DNA of 64,000 nt from Mucilaginibacter flavus (GTDB lineage: Bacteria > Bacteroidota > Bacteroidia > Sphingobacteriales > Sphingobacteriaceae). The notes beneath the pieces are model-generated. The model made no database searches, was not told the origin of the DNA, and was given only the letters and a program-made list of their open reading frames with translations. The stretch is taken from the NCBI RefSeq assembly GCF_030409315.1, contig NZ_JAUFPS010000020.1, positions 62,001 through 126,000 of the forward strand, in the 5' to 3' direction. Position numbers and translations under genes: made by a program. This document shows, piece by piece, positions 25,059 through 33,410 of the stretch (its first letter is position 1; each line of letters begins with the position of its first letter).

Positions 25059-25445
25059 TTATTTAGGTCTGCCAAAAAACAATACATAGCCGTCGGCATC
25101 TGTTATTTCAAATCCGCGTAAACCATCGCTGTTATCATGAATAGATTTCCTGAATACTACCCCGTTTGAAGTAAACTCTTCAAATAATACATCTGGCTCT
25201 TCTACAGAAACAAATGCGTCCCAGGCGGCCCACTCATGCCGGGTATGGTTAGGAATGGGTTTAATATCTGGGGCAATGGCCTTTAGCATGATAGAAACAG
25301 CATCACGACCCAGCATTGCATAATACTCATCACCCTCAGGCCCTATAAATAGTACATCAAAACCGAGCTTATCTACATAAAAAGCCACCGAATCTTTTAA
25401 ATTGGAGACAATAAAAAAGGGCGAGATGAAATTGAGTTTCGACAT
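25059..25445 (-). CDS. VOC family (glyoxalase-fold) protein, first of pair
   Basis: The 128-residue protein contains ISPFFIVSNLKDSVAFYVDKLGF at the start (first 20 shown by its core FFIVSNLKDSVAFYVDK) and ends with GFEITDADGYVLFFGRPK. This is the standard VOC fold for a bleomycin-resistance or dioxygenase-like protein. It precedes a second, diverged VOC gene on the same strand, so the pair probably arose by duplication. The substrate is unknown. Confidence 0.82.
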   Translation of the reverse strand: MSKLNFISPFFIVSNLKDSVAFYVDKLGFDVLFIGPEGDEYYAMLGRDAVSIMLKAIAPDIKPIPNHTRHEWAAWDAFVSVEEPDVLFEEFTSNGVVFRKSIHDNSDGLRGFEITDADGYVLFFGRPK

Positions 25446-25587
25446 TGTTTTAGCTTTAATTGCACACTAATGAGTTAAATAACAATCTGTTGCTGTAAAT
25501 ATCAGCAGTTAAACCAACGAAAGCAAATCATAGCAATAAGCGTGAGGTGCATTTCGTTTATGCTTGTCAATAAAAACGATTTGTCCG

Positions 25588-25630
25588 CCCAATTAACCAG
25601 GCTCCTAATCAACCCAATCAACTACTCACC
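25588..25630. repeat. Word-type repeat arm (CTAATCAACCCAATCAACT)
   Basis: This is inverted relative to 24600-24650. The two arms share about 20 bp almost perfectly when one is reverse-complemented. Confidence 0.5.
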
Positions 25631-25637
25631 AATTTAC

Positions 25638-25645
25638 TACCTTTG
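25638..25645 (+). promoter_or_regulatory. Bacteroidota -7 element TACCTTTG close to the start codon
   Basis: This matches TAnnTTTG and ends 5 bp before the ATG at 25651. No -33 element is obvious. Confidence 0.4.
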
Positions 25646-25650
25646 CACCT

Positions 25651-26838
25651 ATGATTGATGTTGTATTAAATAAAGGCAAAGAAAAAGCTGTATTGCAAAG
25701 GCACCCCTGGGTATTTAGTAGGGCTATCGATAAAGTAAAAGGTAAACCCGCCAATGGCGATGTGGTACGCCTGCTTAATGCAAAAGGCGATTTTATGGCT
25801 TATGGCTTTTACAACGCCCAATCACGTGTGGCCTTGCGCTTGCTGGAGTGGGATGAAGCCGTTGAAATTAATGACGATTGGTTTCGGAGCAAATTAGCCG
25901 CCGCTGTTAAAAGCCGCGCCAATGTTTTAGAAAACGGCACCAATACCTGCCGCCTGGTTTTCAGCGAAGCCGATTACCTGCCGGGATTAATTGTTGATAA
26001 ATACGCCGGTCATTTGGCCGTACAGGTGCTTACCTCCGGCATGGAACGCATGATGCCCGTTATTATTGACGAGCTGCAAAAGTTATTAAATCCCCAAAGC
26101 ATATCGGATAAAAGTGATGCCGCATCCCGCGCCCATGAGGGGATGGCCGAAGCAGAGAATAAAGTATTAGCCGGCAGTCCGCCGCCCGAAATTGTGGAGG
26201 TAATGGAAAATGGCGTTGTTTACGGTATCAATATTACCGAAGGCCAAAAATCGGGCTTTTATTGCGATCAGCGGGATAACCGCCACGTAGTTGCTACTTA
26301 CGCTAAAGGCAAAAAAGTGTTGGATTGCTTTTGCTATACCGGCGGCTTTACACTAAATAGCCTGAAAGATGGTGCCGCATCGGTGACCAGTGTGGATAGC
26401 TCGGCATTGGCCATTGAAACGCTAAAAGAAAACATCCTGTTAAATAAACTTGATGCTGATAAACATACCGCCATTAAATCGGATGTAAACACGCAATTAC
26501 GCAAGTTTAGGGACGATGGCAAAAAGTTTGATATCATTGTACTCGATCCACCTAAATACGCGCCATCCCGGTCTGCATTAACACGCGCGTCACGCGCATA
26601 TAAAGACCTGAACCGTTTAGGCATGTTATTACTTAATGAAGGCGGCCTGCTGGCCACGTATTCCTGCTCGGGAGCTATGGATATGGAAACCTTTAAGCAG
26701 GTAATTGCCTGGGCCGCCCTTGATGCAGGCAAACAGGTACAGTTTATTTACCAGTTTCACCAACCCGAAGATCACCCGGTAAGGGCATCGTTCCCCGAAG
26801 GTGAATATCTGAAAGGCCTGCTGTGCCGGGTATTTTAA
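25651..26838 (+). CDS. RlmI-like class I SAM-dependent rRNA methyltransferase
   Basis: The 395-residue protein has an N-terminal PUA domain (about 1-75, RHPWVFSRAIDKVKG) that binds RNA. An RlmI-type linker contains CRLVFSEADYLPGLIVDKY. The catalytic domain has the SAM motif VLDCFCYTGGFTLNSL, the DPPKYAPS motif and a TYSCSGAMD motif bearing the Cys typical of m5C enzymes. E. coli RlmI makes m5C1962 in 23S rRNA; the same activity is likely but not proven here. It is a single gene. Confidence 0.88.
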   Translation: MIDVVLNKGKEKAVLQRHPWVFSRAIDKVKGKPANGDVVRLLNAKGDFMAYGFYNAQSRVALRLLEWDEAVEINDDWFRSKLAAAVKSRANVLENGTNTCRLVFSEADYLPGLIVDKYAGHLAVQVLTSGMERMMPVIIDELQKLLNPQSISDKSDAASRAHEGMAEAENKVLAGSPPPEIVEVMENGVVYGINITEGQKSGFYCDQRDNRHVVATYAKGKKVLDCFCYTGGFTLNSLKDGAASVTSVDSSALAIETLKENILLNKLDADKHTAIKSDVNTQLRKFRDDGKKFDIIVLDPPKYAPSRSALTRASRAYKDLNRLGMLLLNEGGLLATYSCSGAMDMETFKQVIAWAALDAGKQVQFIYQFHQPEDHPVRASFPEGEYLKGLLCRVF

Positions 26839-26882
26839 GGATTTATAGATTAAGGAACAAGGAATAAAAACAAAATCGGGAA

Positions 26883-26914
26883 AGACTTCCGACGTTTTAA
26901 AAACTTCGGAAGTC
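26883..26914. terminator. Hairpin terminator/repeat (AGACTT family)
   Basis: AGACTTCCGACGTTTT pairs with AAAACTTCGGAAGTCT with one mismatch. It is about 45 bp after the methyltransferase stop. It lacks a strong T-tract, so it may be a repeat rather than an efficient terminator. The remaining gap up to 27098 shows no gene. Confidence 0.55.
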
Positions 26915-27069
26915 TGGTTCTGCCTGTCTGCCTGAGTTTCGTGATCAATGCCCGCATTTGTAGAAGCACCCATTATATAGGCATTGCCTAAAATCCACAC
27001 ATAAAGGTCATTTTGCTACCATTTAGCCAATTAGTGTAATTTGAAGTTTATTTGATAGCTATAAAGAAC

Positions 27070-27077
27070 TAAATTTG
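27070..27077 (+). promoter_or_regulatory. Bacteroidota -7 element TAAATTTG before hemCD
   Basis: This matches TAnnTTTG and ends 21 bp before the preferred TTG start at 27099. It covers the alternative TTG at 27075, which argues against that start. TTTG at 27051-27054 is a possible but closely spaced -33 element. Confidence 0.45.
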
Positions 27078-27098
27078 CGGCTGCAAACAATCATTCTT

Positions 27099-28694
27099 TT
27101 GGACAGAAAACTGATAATAGGAACACGTGGCAGCGAATTAGCGCTGTGGCAGGCTAATTTTGTGAAAGACAGCCTTGCGGCCATCAACATTACCGCCGAA
27201 CTAAAAATCATAAAAACCCAGGGCGACCGTATCCTTAATCTTAGCTTTGATAAGCTGGAAGGCAAGGGTTTTTTTACCAAAGAATTAGAAGAAGAACTGA
27301 TAGCCGGCACTATTGACCTTGCGGTACACTCGCATAAAGATTTGCCGACCGAAAACCCTCCGGGACTCATCATCGCAGCAGTTTCAGAACGGGAAGATCC
27401 GTCTGAACTGTTGTTGATATTGAAGGATTGTGTAGATGTACACCAAAAGCTTTCCGTTAAATACGGCGCTACTGTGGGGACATCATCAAACAGGCGCAAA
27501 GCTCAATTATTAGCTTACCGTCCCGACCTGGAGATAGCCGAATTACGTGGCAATGTACCTACCCGCATAGGTAAGCTGCGCGATGAAAAATACGATGCCA
27601 TTATGCTGGCCAAAGCCGGCGTAAGCCGTTTAGGGATTGACCTGAGCGAGTTTCATGTGGAAGAATTAACCCCTGCTGAGCTAATCCCTGCACCTGCACA
27701 GGGCGCTTTGGCCATTCAGATCCGCGAAACCGACCAGGAGCTTTTTGAAGCCCTGCAAGCCCTGCACCACCCCGATGTTGCCGAGGAATTAGCCGTTGAA
27801 CGTACGGTGCTCAAATTGTTTGGCGGCGGCTGTCACCTGCCTTTAGGCTGTTACTGCCGTAAAGAGGATGGCATGTTTGAAGTATTTACCTCAAAAGCCA
27901 ATGAAGGGGATGAATTTCCGGATAGGTTTTTTATTACGGCGGATAAAACCGATGGCCTTGCCGAAAAAATTGTATCCATGTTTACAGCTAAGCGCGCGCT
28001 TGCTCAAAGCGTGTTTATTACCCGCGAACTTTCGGAACAAAGCTATTTTCGCAAGGCGATGAAAAAGCATGGCATTGCCATAGATGCACGCTCACTGATC
28101 CGTACGGTACCGGTGATCACTAAACTTGATCCTTATATTTTAAGGGATATCAACTGGATTTTCTTCAGCAGTAAAAATGCTGTTGAATATTTCTTTGCCC
28201 TTAAGCCTCAATTATCCCCTAAAGTAAAGTTTGGGGTAATGGGTACCGGCTCTGAAGATACCCTGCGCCGCAACGGTCATTTTGCCGCCTATGTTGGCGA
28301 AAGCGGCGATACTACCGAAGTTGCCGCCGATTTCGCGGCTATAGCCAATGGATCAAAAGTATTGTTCCCCGGTGCCGAAGGTTCTTTGCGTAGTATACAG
28401 CAAGGCCTATCTGCCGAAACTAAAATAGTTGACCTTACGGTTTATGAAACCGTGTTAGAGGAAGAAGTAGAAGCTACCGGTGCCGATATCCTGGTGTTTA
28501 CCAGCCCATCAAACGTAGAGGCTTATTTTGCGGATAATTTACTGGAACCAAACCAGCAGGTAATTGCAATAGGTAAATCAACCGGTAAAAAGTTTGATGA
28601 AATGGGTACCCGGTATAAGTTGCCATACTCGCCCGACGAAGTAGGCTTAGCCGAAGCTGTTTTTGGAACAGACTGCCTGACCAACAGGTGTTAA
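27099..28694 (+). CDS. hemC: Hydroxymethylbilane synthase fused to uroporphyrinogen-III synthase
   Basis: The first 300 residues are HemC: KLIIGTRGSELALWQANFVK at the start, AVHSHKDLPT, and the dipyrromethane-cofactor Cys at about residue 245 in FGGGCHLPLG. The last 230 residues begin at QSVFITRELSEQSYF and resemble HemD, with WIFFSSKNAVEYFF, VFTSPSNVEAYF and a terminal strand-helix pair. Together they would turn porphobilinogen into uroporphyrinogen III. A TTG start at 27099 (MDRKLIIGTRG) fits the family; the TTG at 27075 lies in the -7 element. A free HemD gene is not seen nearby. It opens the heme island. Confidence 0.9.
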   Translation: MDRKLIIGTRGSELALWQANFVKDSLAAINITAELKIIKTQGDRILNLSFDKLEGKGFFTKELEEELIAGTIDLAVHSHKDLPTENPPGLIIAAVSEREDPSELLLILKDCVDVHQKLSVKYGATVGTSSNRRKAQLLAYRPDLEIAELRGNVPTRIGKLRDEKYDAIMLAKAGVSRLGIDLSEFHVEELTPAELIPAPAQGALAIQIRETDQELFEALQALHHPDVAEELAVERTVLKLFGGGCHLPLGCYCRKEDGMFEVFTSKANEGDEFPDRFFITADKTDGLAEKIVSMFTAKRALAQSVFITRELSEQSYFRKAMKKHGIAIDARSLIRTVPVITKLDPYILRDINWIFFSSKNAVEYFFALKPQLSPKVKFGVMGTGSEDTLRRNGHFAAYVGESGDTTEVAADFAAIANGSKVLFPGAEGSLRSIQQGLSAETKIVDLTVYETVLEEEVEATGADILVFTSPSNVEAYFADNLLEPNQQVIAIGKSTGKKFDEMGTRYKLPYSPDEVGLAEAVFGTDCLTNRC

Positions 28695-28710
28695 AAATAT
28701 TATTCTAAAT

Positions 28711-28752
28711 AAAAACGGTGTCTGCAGCTTATGGCTACAGACACCGTTTTTG
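28711..28752. terminator. Bidirectional terminator between hemCD and lipoprotein gene
   Basis: AAAAACGGTGTCTG pairs with CAGACACCGTTTTT around a 13-base loop, with T-rich flanks both ways. Confidence 0.92.
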
Positions 28753-28754
28753 TT

Positions 28755-29708
28755 TTAGTGCTTTATATACTTCACTACCAGCCGTGGGTGCCGGGTAGCA
28801 TCACTGTAATAGCTTGAACAAAATATGCGGCTGGTATATAACACTTCATTTTGCAAAAATAGCTTAAAGCCATAATTGGCATTACCGCTTATCATCGCGC
28901 TCACCATATCCTTTACGTTAACATTCATATTCAAAAACGATTGTGTAGTACTTGCCAGTACAATTTGGTTTGCCGTTAGTCCCGCCGGCTGGTTTGCCCA
29001 GTTAACAGTTGTCTTATCCCAATCTGTAGCTACCTGTTGTATTATAAATGAGTTATCGGTGCCAGAGTTAGCATGCACCAGGTCGCCGTTTTGAGGTATC
29101 GTATCCGAATACAGGCGAAGTTCCGCAGAAACGATGGTGGCATTTGAAGGGATACTACTCAAATCAAATTTTAATAAATCGCGTGTTGTTATAGGTTGCA
29201 ATCCAATAGTCCAGGCGCAAAGCGGTTCTTCTATAGATGTGCGGTTAGTAGCATCCTGCCCGTTGTATATGGCTATATTAACCTCATAAGGGTTATTTGT
29301 TGGTGAAATATCGAGCGTCGATACCTCTGCCGGTTTAACAGTTACGCCAAGAGTATCTATGCCTGTAAGCCCATTCTTGTCAATCACCATAAACTGAAAC
29401 TGGTAATTACCGGCAACAAGATGTTTTGCTGTAGCGGCTGCCGAGGCTTCATTTACGATGGTCGCTTCAGACGGGCCCGATATCTGGCTCCATAAATATC
29501 CTGATATAGGATCGGCTGTATTGCCATTTTTCCCGGTAAGTTGTACCGAATCAAGCGGCAGCGTAATGGTTACATCGGCTTCGGCCTGGGCAGCAACTTT
29601 TTGAATTGTTGGGGTTTGGGCTATTGGGGTCAGGTCGGTTTTTTTGCAGGCGCCAAGCACCACAAAAAAAACCAGTGCAAGGGGCAAAGGCAATCTATTG
29701 GTTTTCAT
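28755..29708 (-). CDS. Lipoprotein with PKD-like and DNRLRE domains
   Basis: The 317-residue protein has a lipoprotein signal with the lipobox LGAC, Cys at residue 21. Residues about 40-130 form a PKD-like immunoglobulin fold (SVQLTGKNG-type QLTGKNGNTADPISGYLW, GNYQFQFMVIDKNG). Residues 145-317 form a DNRLRE-type beta domain (RDLLKFDLSSIPSNATIVSA, RLVVKYIKH at the end), a module common in secreted carbohydrate-binding or adhesion proteins. It probably sits in the outer membrane. It interrupts the heme island on the opposite strand, and no functional link is apparent. Confidence 0.82.
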   Translation of the reverse strand: MKTNRLPLPLALVFFVVLGACKKTDLTPIAQTPTIQKVAAQAEADVTITLPLDSVQLTGKNGNTADPISGYLWSQISGPSEATIVNEASAAATAKHLVAGNYQFQFMVIDKNGLTGIDTLGVTVKPAEVSTLDISPTNNPYEVNIAIYNGQDATNRTSIEEPLCAWTIGLQPITTRDLLKFDLSSIPSNATIVSAELRLYSDTIPQNGDLVHANSGTDNSFIIQQVATDWDKTTVNWANQPAGLTANQIVLASTTQSFLNMNVNVKDMVSAMISGNANYGFKLFLQNEVLYTSRIFCSSYYSDATRHPRLVVKYIKH

Positions 29709-29732
29709 TGCTTATCAGACAGTTAAGTAAAT

Positions 29733-29762
29733 CAAAGGTAATTAATATTTTGAATTTGCAAA
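29733..29762 (-). promoter_or_regulatory. Bacteroidota promoter for the lipoprotein gene
   Basis: On the - strand TTTG (29762-29759), an 18-bp spacer and TACCTTTG (29740-29733) fit the consensus. The start codon is 24 bp downstream. Confidence 0.65.
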
Positions 29763-29838
29763 TGCCGCTGTAAAATCATCCTTACGCCATAAATTACCTT
29801 TACCTGTCTAAAAAGTCATATAATTGAGCGCGTTTGTA

Positions 29839-29846
29839 TAAATTTG
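29839..29846 (+). promoter_or_regulatory. Bacteroidota -7 element TAAATTTG before hemB
   Basis: This matches TAnnTTTG, 49 bp before the hemB ATG. A -33 element at the right spacing is not clear. Confidence 0.4.
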
Positions 29847-29895
29847 CTTTCCTTAAATCCGAATTAATTATCGGAGCTTAAGTATCGATCATAAC

Positions 29896-30867
29896 ATGTT
29901 ACAAAGACCTCGTAGAAACCGAAAAAGCGAAGTAATACGCCAAATGGTACAGGAAACACACGTTAGCGCGGCTAACCTGATATTCCCACTGTTTATTGTT
30001 GATGGCGTTAACCAAAAAAGCGAAGTGGCCTCCATGCCAGGCATTTACCGGTATTCCATTGATAATTTATTACGCGAAATTGAAAGTTGCCTTAAGCTTG
30101 GCTTGTATTCTTTTGATTTGTTCCCCAATATCGACGATTCATTAAAAGATACCATGGCTACCGAAAGCTACCGCGAGGAAGGCTTGTACCTGCGCGCCAT
30201 TCGTGAAGTTAAAAAGAACTTTCCGGAGGCTTGCGTTGTTACCGATGTGGCTATGGACCCCTACAGCAGCGACGGGCACGATGGCATTGTAAAAGATGGC
30301 CATATCCTTAACGATGAAACGCTGGAAGTATTGGGTAAAATGGCCCTGGCGCACGCGCAATGCGGTGCAGATATTATAGCGCCATCAGATATGATGGATG
30401 GCAGGGTTGGTTACATTCGTAATGTTTTAGATGATAACGGCTTTACCAACGTTTCTATCATGTCATACTCGGCTAAATATGCCAGTGCTTTTTACGGTCC
30501 GTTCAGGGATGCCTTAAATTCGGCACCAAAATTTGGCGATAAAAAAACGTACCAGATGAACCCGGCCAACCAGCGCGAAGCACTGATAGAGGCCAACCTG
30601 GATGAACTGGAAGGCGCCGACTTTTTAATGGTGAAACCTGCTTTACCTTACTTAGATGTAATAAAGCTGATAAAAGATAATACCGAACTGCCTGTTGCAG
30701 CCTACAACGTAAGCGGCGAATATGCCATGATTAAAGCCGCTATACAACGCGGCTGGCTTAATGAGCAGCGCGCCATAACGGAGGTGCTCACCAGCATCCG
30801 CCGGGCCGGCGCAACAGCGATACTAACGTATCATGCCAAAGAGGTTTTGGAGAATAAATGGCTGTAA
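29896..30867 (+). CDS. hemB: Porphobilinogen synthase (delta-aminolevulinate dehydratase)
   Basis: The 323-residue enzyme condenses two 5-aminolevulinate molecules to porphobilinogen. The two active-site lysines are K194 (MSYSAKYASAFYGPFRDA) and K247 (FLMVKPALPYLD). The metal region is DVAMDPYSSDGHDGIVKDG with Asp instead of the Cys triplet, so this is a non-zinc, magnesium-type enzyme. Length and all core motifs match the family. It follows hemCD by about 1.2 kb, with an unrelated gene on the other strand between them. Confidence 0.96.
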   Translation: MLQRPRRNRKSEVIRQMVQETHVSAANLIFPLFIVDGVNQKSEVASMPGIYRYSIDNLLREIESCLKLGLYSFDLFPNIDDSLKDTMATESYREEGLYLRAIREVKKNFPEACVVTDVAMDPYSSDGHDGIVKDGHILNDETLEVLGKMALAHAQCGADIIAPSDMMDGRVGYIRNVLDDNGFTNVSIMSYSAKYASAFYGPFRDALNSAPKFGDKKTYQMNPANQREALIEANLDELEGADFLMVKPALPYLDVIKLIKDNTELPVAAYNVSGEYAMIKAAIQRGWLNEQRAITEVLTSIRRAGATAILTYHAKEVLENKWL

Positions 30868-30922
30868 TTGAGGCAAAAGGTTAAAGGCGAAAGCTAAAAG
30901 GTAAAACGAATGTTATAAAACT

Positions 30923-31005
30923 CGTCATTGCGAGGTACGAAGCAATCCCCAACTATACAAAGCGGATTTGCAAATCGGGAGATTGCTTCGTACCTCGCAA
31001 TGACG
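30923..31005. repeat. Long inverted repeat, CGTCATTGCGAGG family, copy A
   Basis: Perfect 25-bp arms begin CGTCATTGCGAGGTACGAAG and enclose a 33-bp loop. Copies B and C are at 35828-35924 and 59400-59485. It lies between hemB and hemL. Confidence 0.85.
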
Positions 31006-31066
31006 GAATTTTAAGCTTTAGGATTTAACAATTAGAGTTTAAAAATTAGGATTTAGAGTTTAAAAA

Positions 31067-32437
31067 ATGTTAGATTCAATTAAAAAGATGTTTTCGGGCG
31101 AGGCTAATGAGCCGGTAAATACTACGGGGAAGCCTGATATCAGCAGAGAAAAATCTGCAGAGTTATATGCAAAGGCTAAGACTTACTTTCCGGGTGGGGT
31201 AAATTCACCTGTAAGGGCGTTTAAATCCGTTTACGGCACACCGCTGTTTATACAAAAAGGCGATGGTAGCCACGTTTGGGATGCCGATGGCAACGAGTTT
31301 ATTGACTACTGCTGCTCTTGGGGACCGCTTATTTTGGGCCACAACAACGCTAAGGTTAAAGAAAAGGTAATTGAGGTGATGCAAAACGGTATGTCGTTTG
31401 GCGCGCCAACAGCCTTAGAGAATGAACTTGCCGAGCTGATCCTGAAAAACAATAAATTTATTGAAAAGCTGCGTTTTGTAAGCTCCGGTACCGAAGCTGT
31501 GATGTCGGCCATCAGGCTGGCACGGGGTTATACCAAACGCGATAAGATCCTGAAATTTGAAGGCTGTTACCATGGCCATACCGATGCCCTGCTGGTAAAA
31601 GCCGGTTCGGGATTGGTTACCTTTGGCGAAACCTCATCAGCTGGCGTACCCAAAGCTTTTGCTGATGAAACCATCGTTGTATCTTTAAACGATAAAGAAG
31701 CGCTTACCAAAGCTTTTGAAGATTTTAAAGACCAGATTGCTGCTATCATCATTGAGCCTATCCCGGCTAATAATGGCTTGCTGTTACAAGAAAAAGAATA
31801 CCTGCAATTTTTACGTGATATATGTACACAAAATGGCACGCTACTGATATTTGACGAAGTGATCTCGGGTTTCCGTGTTGGCTTTGAAGGCGCGGCAGGG
31901 TACTACCAGATTAAACCAGATATTATCACCTATGGTAAAATCATCGGTGGTGGTTTGCCTGTTGGCTGCTACGGTGCATCTGCAGCAATTATGGGCAATG
32001 TATCACCTGATGGTGGCGTTTACCAGGCAGGTACACTATCGGGCAATCCGGTTGCAATGGCAGCAGGCATAGCCCAGTTAAGCGAACTTTTGCGCATGGG
32101 CTTTTACCGTGACCTGAACAACAAACGCGAAGAATTTACAGAGGCCATTCAGCGTTTTGCTACGGCCCGCAATTATAAATTTAAGGTATTTGGTATCGGT
32201 TCGATATTCTGGTTTGCATTTACAGATAAAGAGTATATTCGTAAAGCCGAAGATATTGATGCCGCAAGCATGGAAAAATTTAAAAAGTTTCATCGCGAGC
32301 TCATCAACCGGGGGATATACCTTGGTCCATCGGGTTACGAGGTTGGCTTTATATCATCAGCCCACACCAAAATTGATCTGGAAAAAACAAAACGCGCTAT
32401 TTTTGATAGTCTTGATTTAGTATTTAACGGGAAGTAG
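31067..32437 (+). CDS. hemL: Glutamate-1-semialdehyde 2,1-aminomutase
   Basis: The 456-residue PLP enzyme makes 5-aminolevulinate from glutamate-1-semialdehyde in the C5 pathway. The PLP lysine is K291 in ITYGKIIGGGLPVG. Other family segments are FPGGVNSPVRAFKSV, FVSSGTEAVMSAIRLARG and FEGCYHGHTDALLVKAGSG. The N-terminus carries about 25 extra residues (MLDSIKKMFSGEANEPV) before the usual start, and a downstream start is possible. Its partner glutamyl-tRNA reductase (hemA) is not in the window. It stands 62 bp after inverted-repeat copy A. Confidence 0.95.
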   Translation: MLDSIKKMFSGEANEPVNTTGKPDISREKSAELYAKAKTYFPGGVNSPVRAFKSVYGTPLFIQKGDGSHVWDADGNEFIDYCCSWGPLILGHNNAKVKEKVIEVMQNGMSFGAPTALENELAELILKNNKFIEKLRFVSSGTEAVMSAIRLARGYTKRDKILKFEGCYHGHTDALLVKAGSGLVTFGETSSAGVPKAFADETIVVSLNDKEALTKAFEDFKDQIAAIIIEPIPANNGLLLQEKEYLQFLRDICTQNGTLLIFDEVISGFRVGFEGAAGYYQIKPDIITYGKIIGGGLPVGCYGASAAIMGNVSPDGGVYQAGTLSGNPVAMAAGIAQLSELLRMGFYRDLNNKREEFTEAIQRFATARNYKFKVFGIGSIFWFAFTDKEYIRKAEDIDAASMEKFKKFHRELINRGIYLGPSGYEVGFISSAHTKIDLEKTKRAIFDSLDLVFNGK

Positions 32438-32440
32438 TTT

Positions 32441-32523
32441 GCAGTTAACAGTGGGCAGTTTGTAATTAAAAGCAAATTATTAAAACCTGCAAACTGATAA
32501 CTGCCAACAGCAAACTGAACTAA
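32441..32523. repeat. Word-type repeat in opposed arms (AACAGTGGGCAGTTTG vocabulary)
   Basis: AGTTTGCAGTTAACAGTGGGCAGT-like words are mirrored by CTGCAAACTGATAACTGCC and CAACAGCAAACTG. The unit lies between hemL and the kinase gene and may fold back on itself. Confidence 0.5.
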
Positions 32524-32524
32524 C

Positions 32525-33400
32525 ATGAAAAAAACATTTGTAATATTTTACGCGCTAATTATCTACGCCGTTGCGGAGCTGATTTGGTGGGGTTATATGC
32601 TGGTTTCTTTACAACCAAAGCGTACCGGGATGATCCTGGGCGAAGGAGCGATGTTTGTTGCTGTGTTTACCATAGGTGCCTACAACCTGCATAAATCATT
32701 TAATCGCCAGCAAAAGTTATCTGAGCAAAAAAAGAACTTTTTGCTTTCGGTAACACATGAGCTTAAATCGCCGCTGGCATCTATTAAAATATTGCTGCAA
32801 ACCATTCAAAAGCGCAATTTAACCCGGGAGCAGATCCTTGATTTTATTGATAAATCATTGAACGATGTGGAACGCCTGGATGATATGGTTGAAAATATGC
32901 TATTGGCATCAAAAATTGAAAACCGCTCCTACAGTTTCCCTAAAGCAAGTTTTAATCTTTCGGTTTTGGTTGATAGCATTGTTAACCGCCTGCAAATTAC
33001 CAAGTGCGATTGCAACCAACAAATCATCGATGCCGAAATTGAACCGAAGATTGAGATAACCGGCGATAAATTCGCGCTTACATCGGTAGTTACCAATCTT
33101 ATCGAAAACGCGGTTAAATATTCAAGTCCCTGCTCGGCAGTAGCTGTTAAGTTGTTCTCAAAAGATGATAAGGTTTACCTGGAAGTAGCCGACCACGGGA
33201 TAGGTATTGCCGATCATGAAAAAGCCCGTATTTTTGACCGTTTTTACCGTGTTGGCAGCGAGGAAACCCGCAACACCAAGGGTACCGGTTTGGGCCTGTA
33301 TATAGTAAAAGAGGTGCTGGATAAGCACCATGCCAGCATTAAGGTGAAAGACAACCGCCCCGCAGGCAGTATTTTTGAAGTTGTATTTGGATTAACCTAA
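32525..33400 (+). CDS. Membrane sensor histidine kinase
   Basis: The 291-residue protein has two membrane helices at about 6-27 and 41-58 with only a short loop between, so it has no sizeable periplasmic sensor domain. HisKA follows with the phosphoacceptor H78 (SVTHELKSPLASIK). The HATPase region has the N box LIENAVKYSS, the G1 box ADHGIGIADHEKARIFDRF and the G2 box GTGLGLYIVKE. It is 10 bp upstream of an OmpR-type response regulator. The signal may be membrane-linked. It lies within the heme island, but a role in heme control is inferred only from position. Confidence 0.92.
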   Translation: MKKTFVIFYALIIYAVAELIWWGYMLVSLQPKRTGMILGEGAMFVAVFTIGAYNLHKSFNRQQKLSEQKKNFLLSVTHELKSPLASIKILLQTIQKRNLTREQILDFIDKSLNDVERLDDMVENMLLASKIENRSYSFPKASFNLSVLVDSIVNRLQITKCDCNQQIIDAEIEPKIEITGDKFALTSVVTNLIENAVKYSSPCSAVAVKLFSKDDKVYLEVADHGIGIADHEKARIFDRFYRVGSEETRNTKGTGLGLYIVKEVLDKHHASIKVKDNRPAGSIFEVVFGLT

Positions 33401-33410
33401 ATTATAAGTC

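Noticed and set aside
26629..27000. 123-codon - strand frame across the end of the methyltransferase and the gap
   Set aside because: Most of it is antisense to RlmI-like coding sequence and the rest is a hairpin repeat; there are no protein-like features.
30923..31005. Long inverted repeat as a transposon end
   Set aside because: No transposase gene or target duplication is next to any of the three copies; the 5-kb block between copies A and B contains only host-type genes.
32335..32526. 63-codon - strand frame after hemL
   Set aside because: It translates the hemL 3' end and a word-type repeat in antisense; residue content reflects the repeat.
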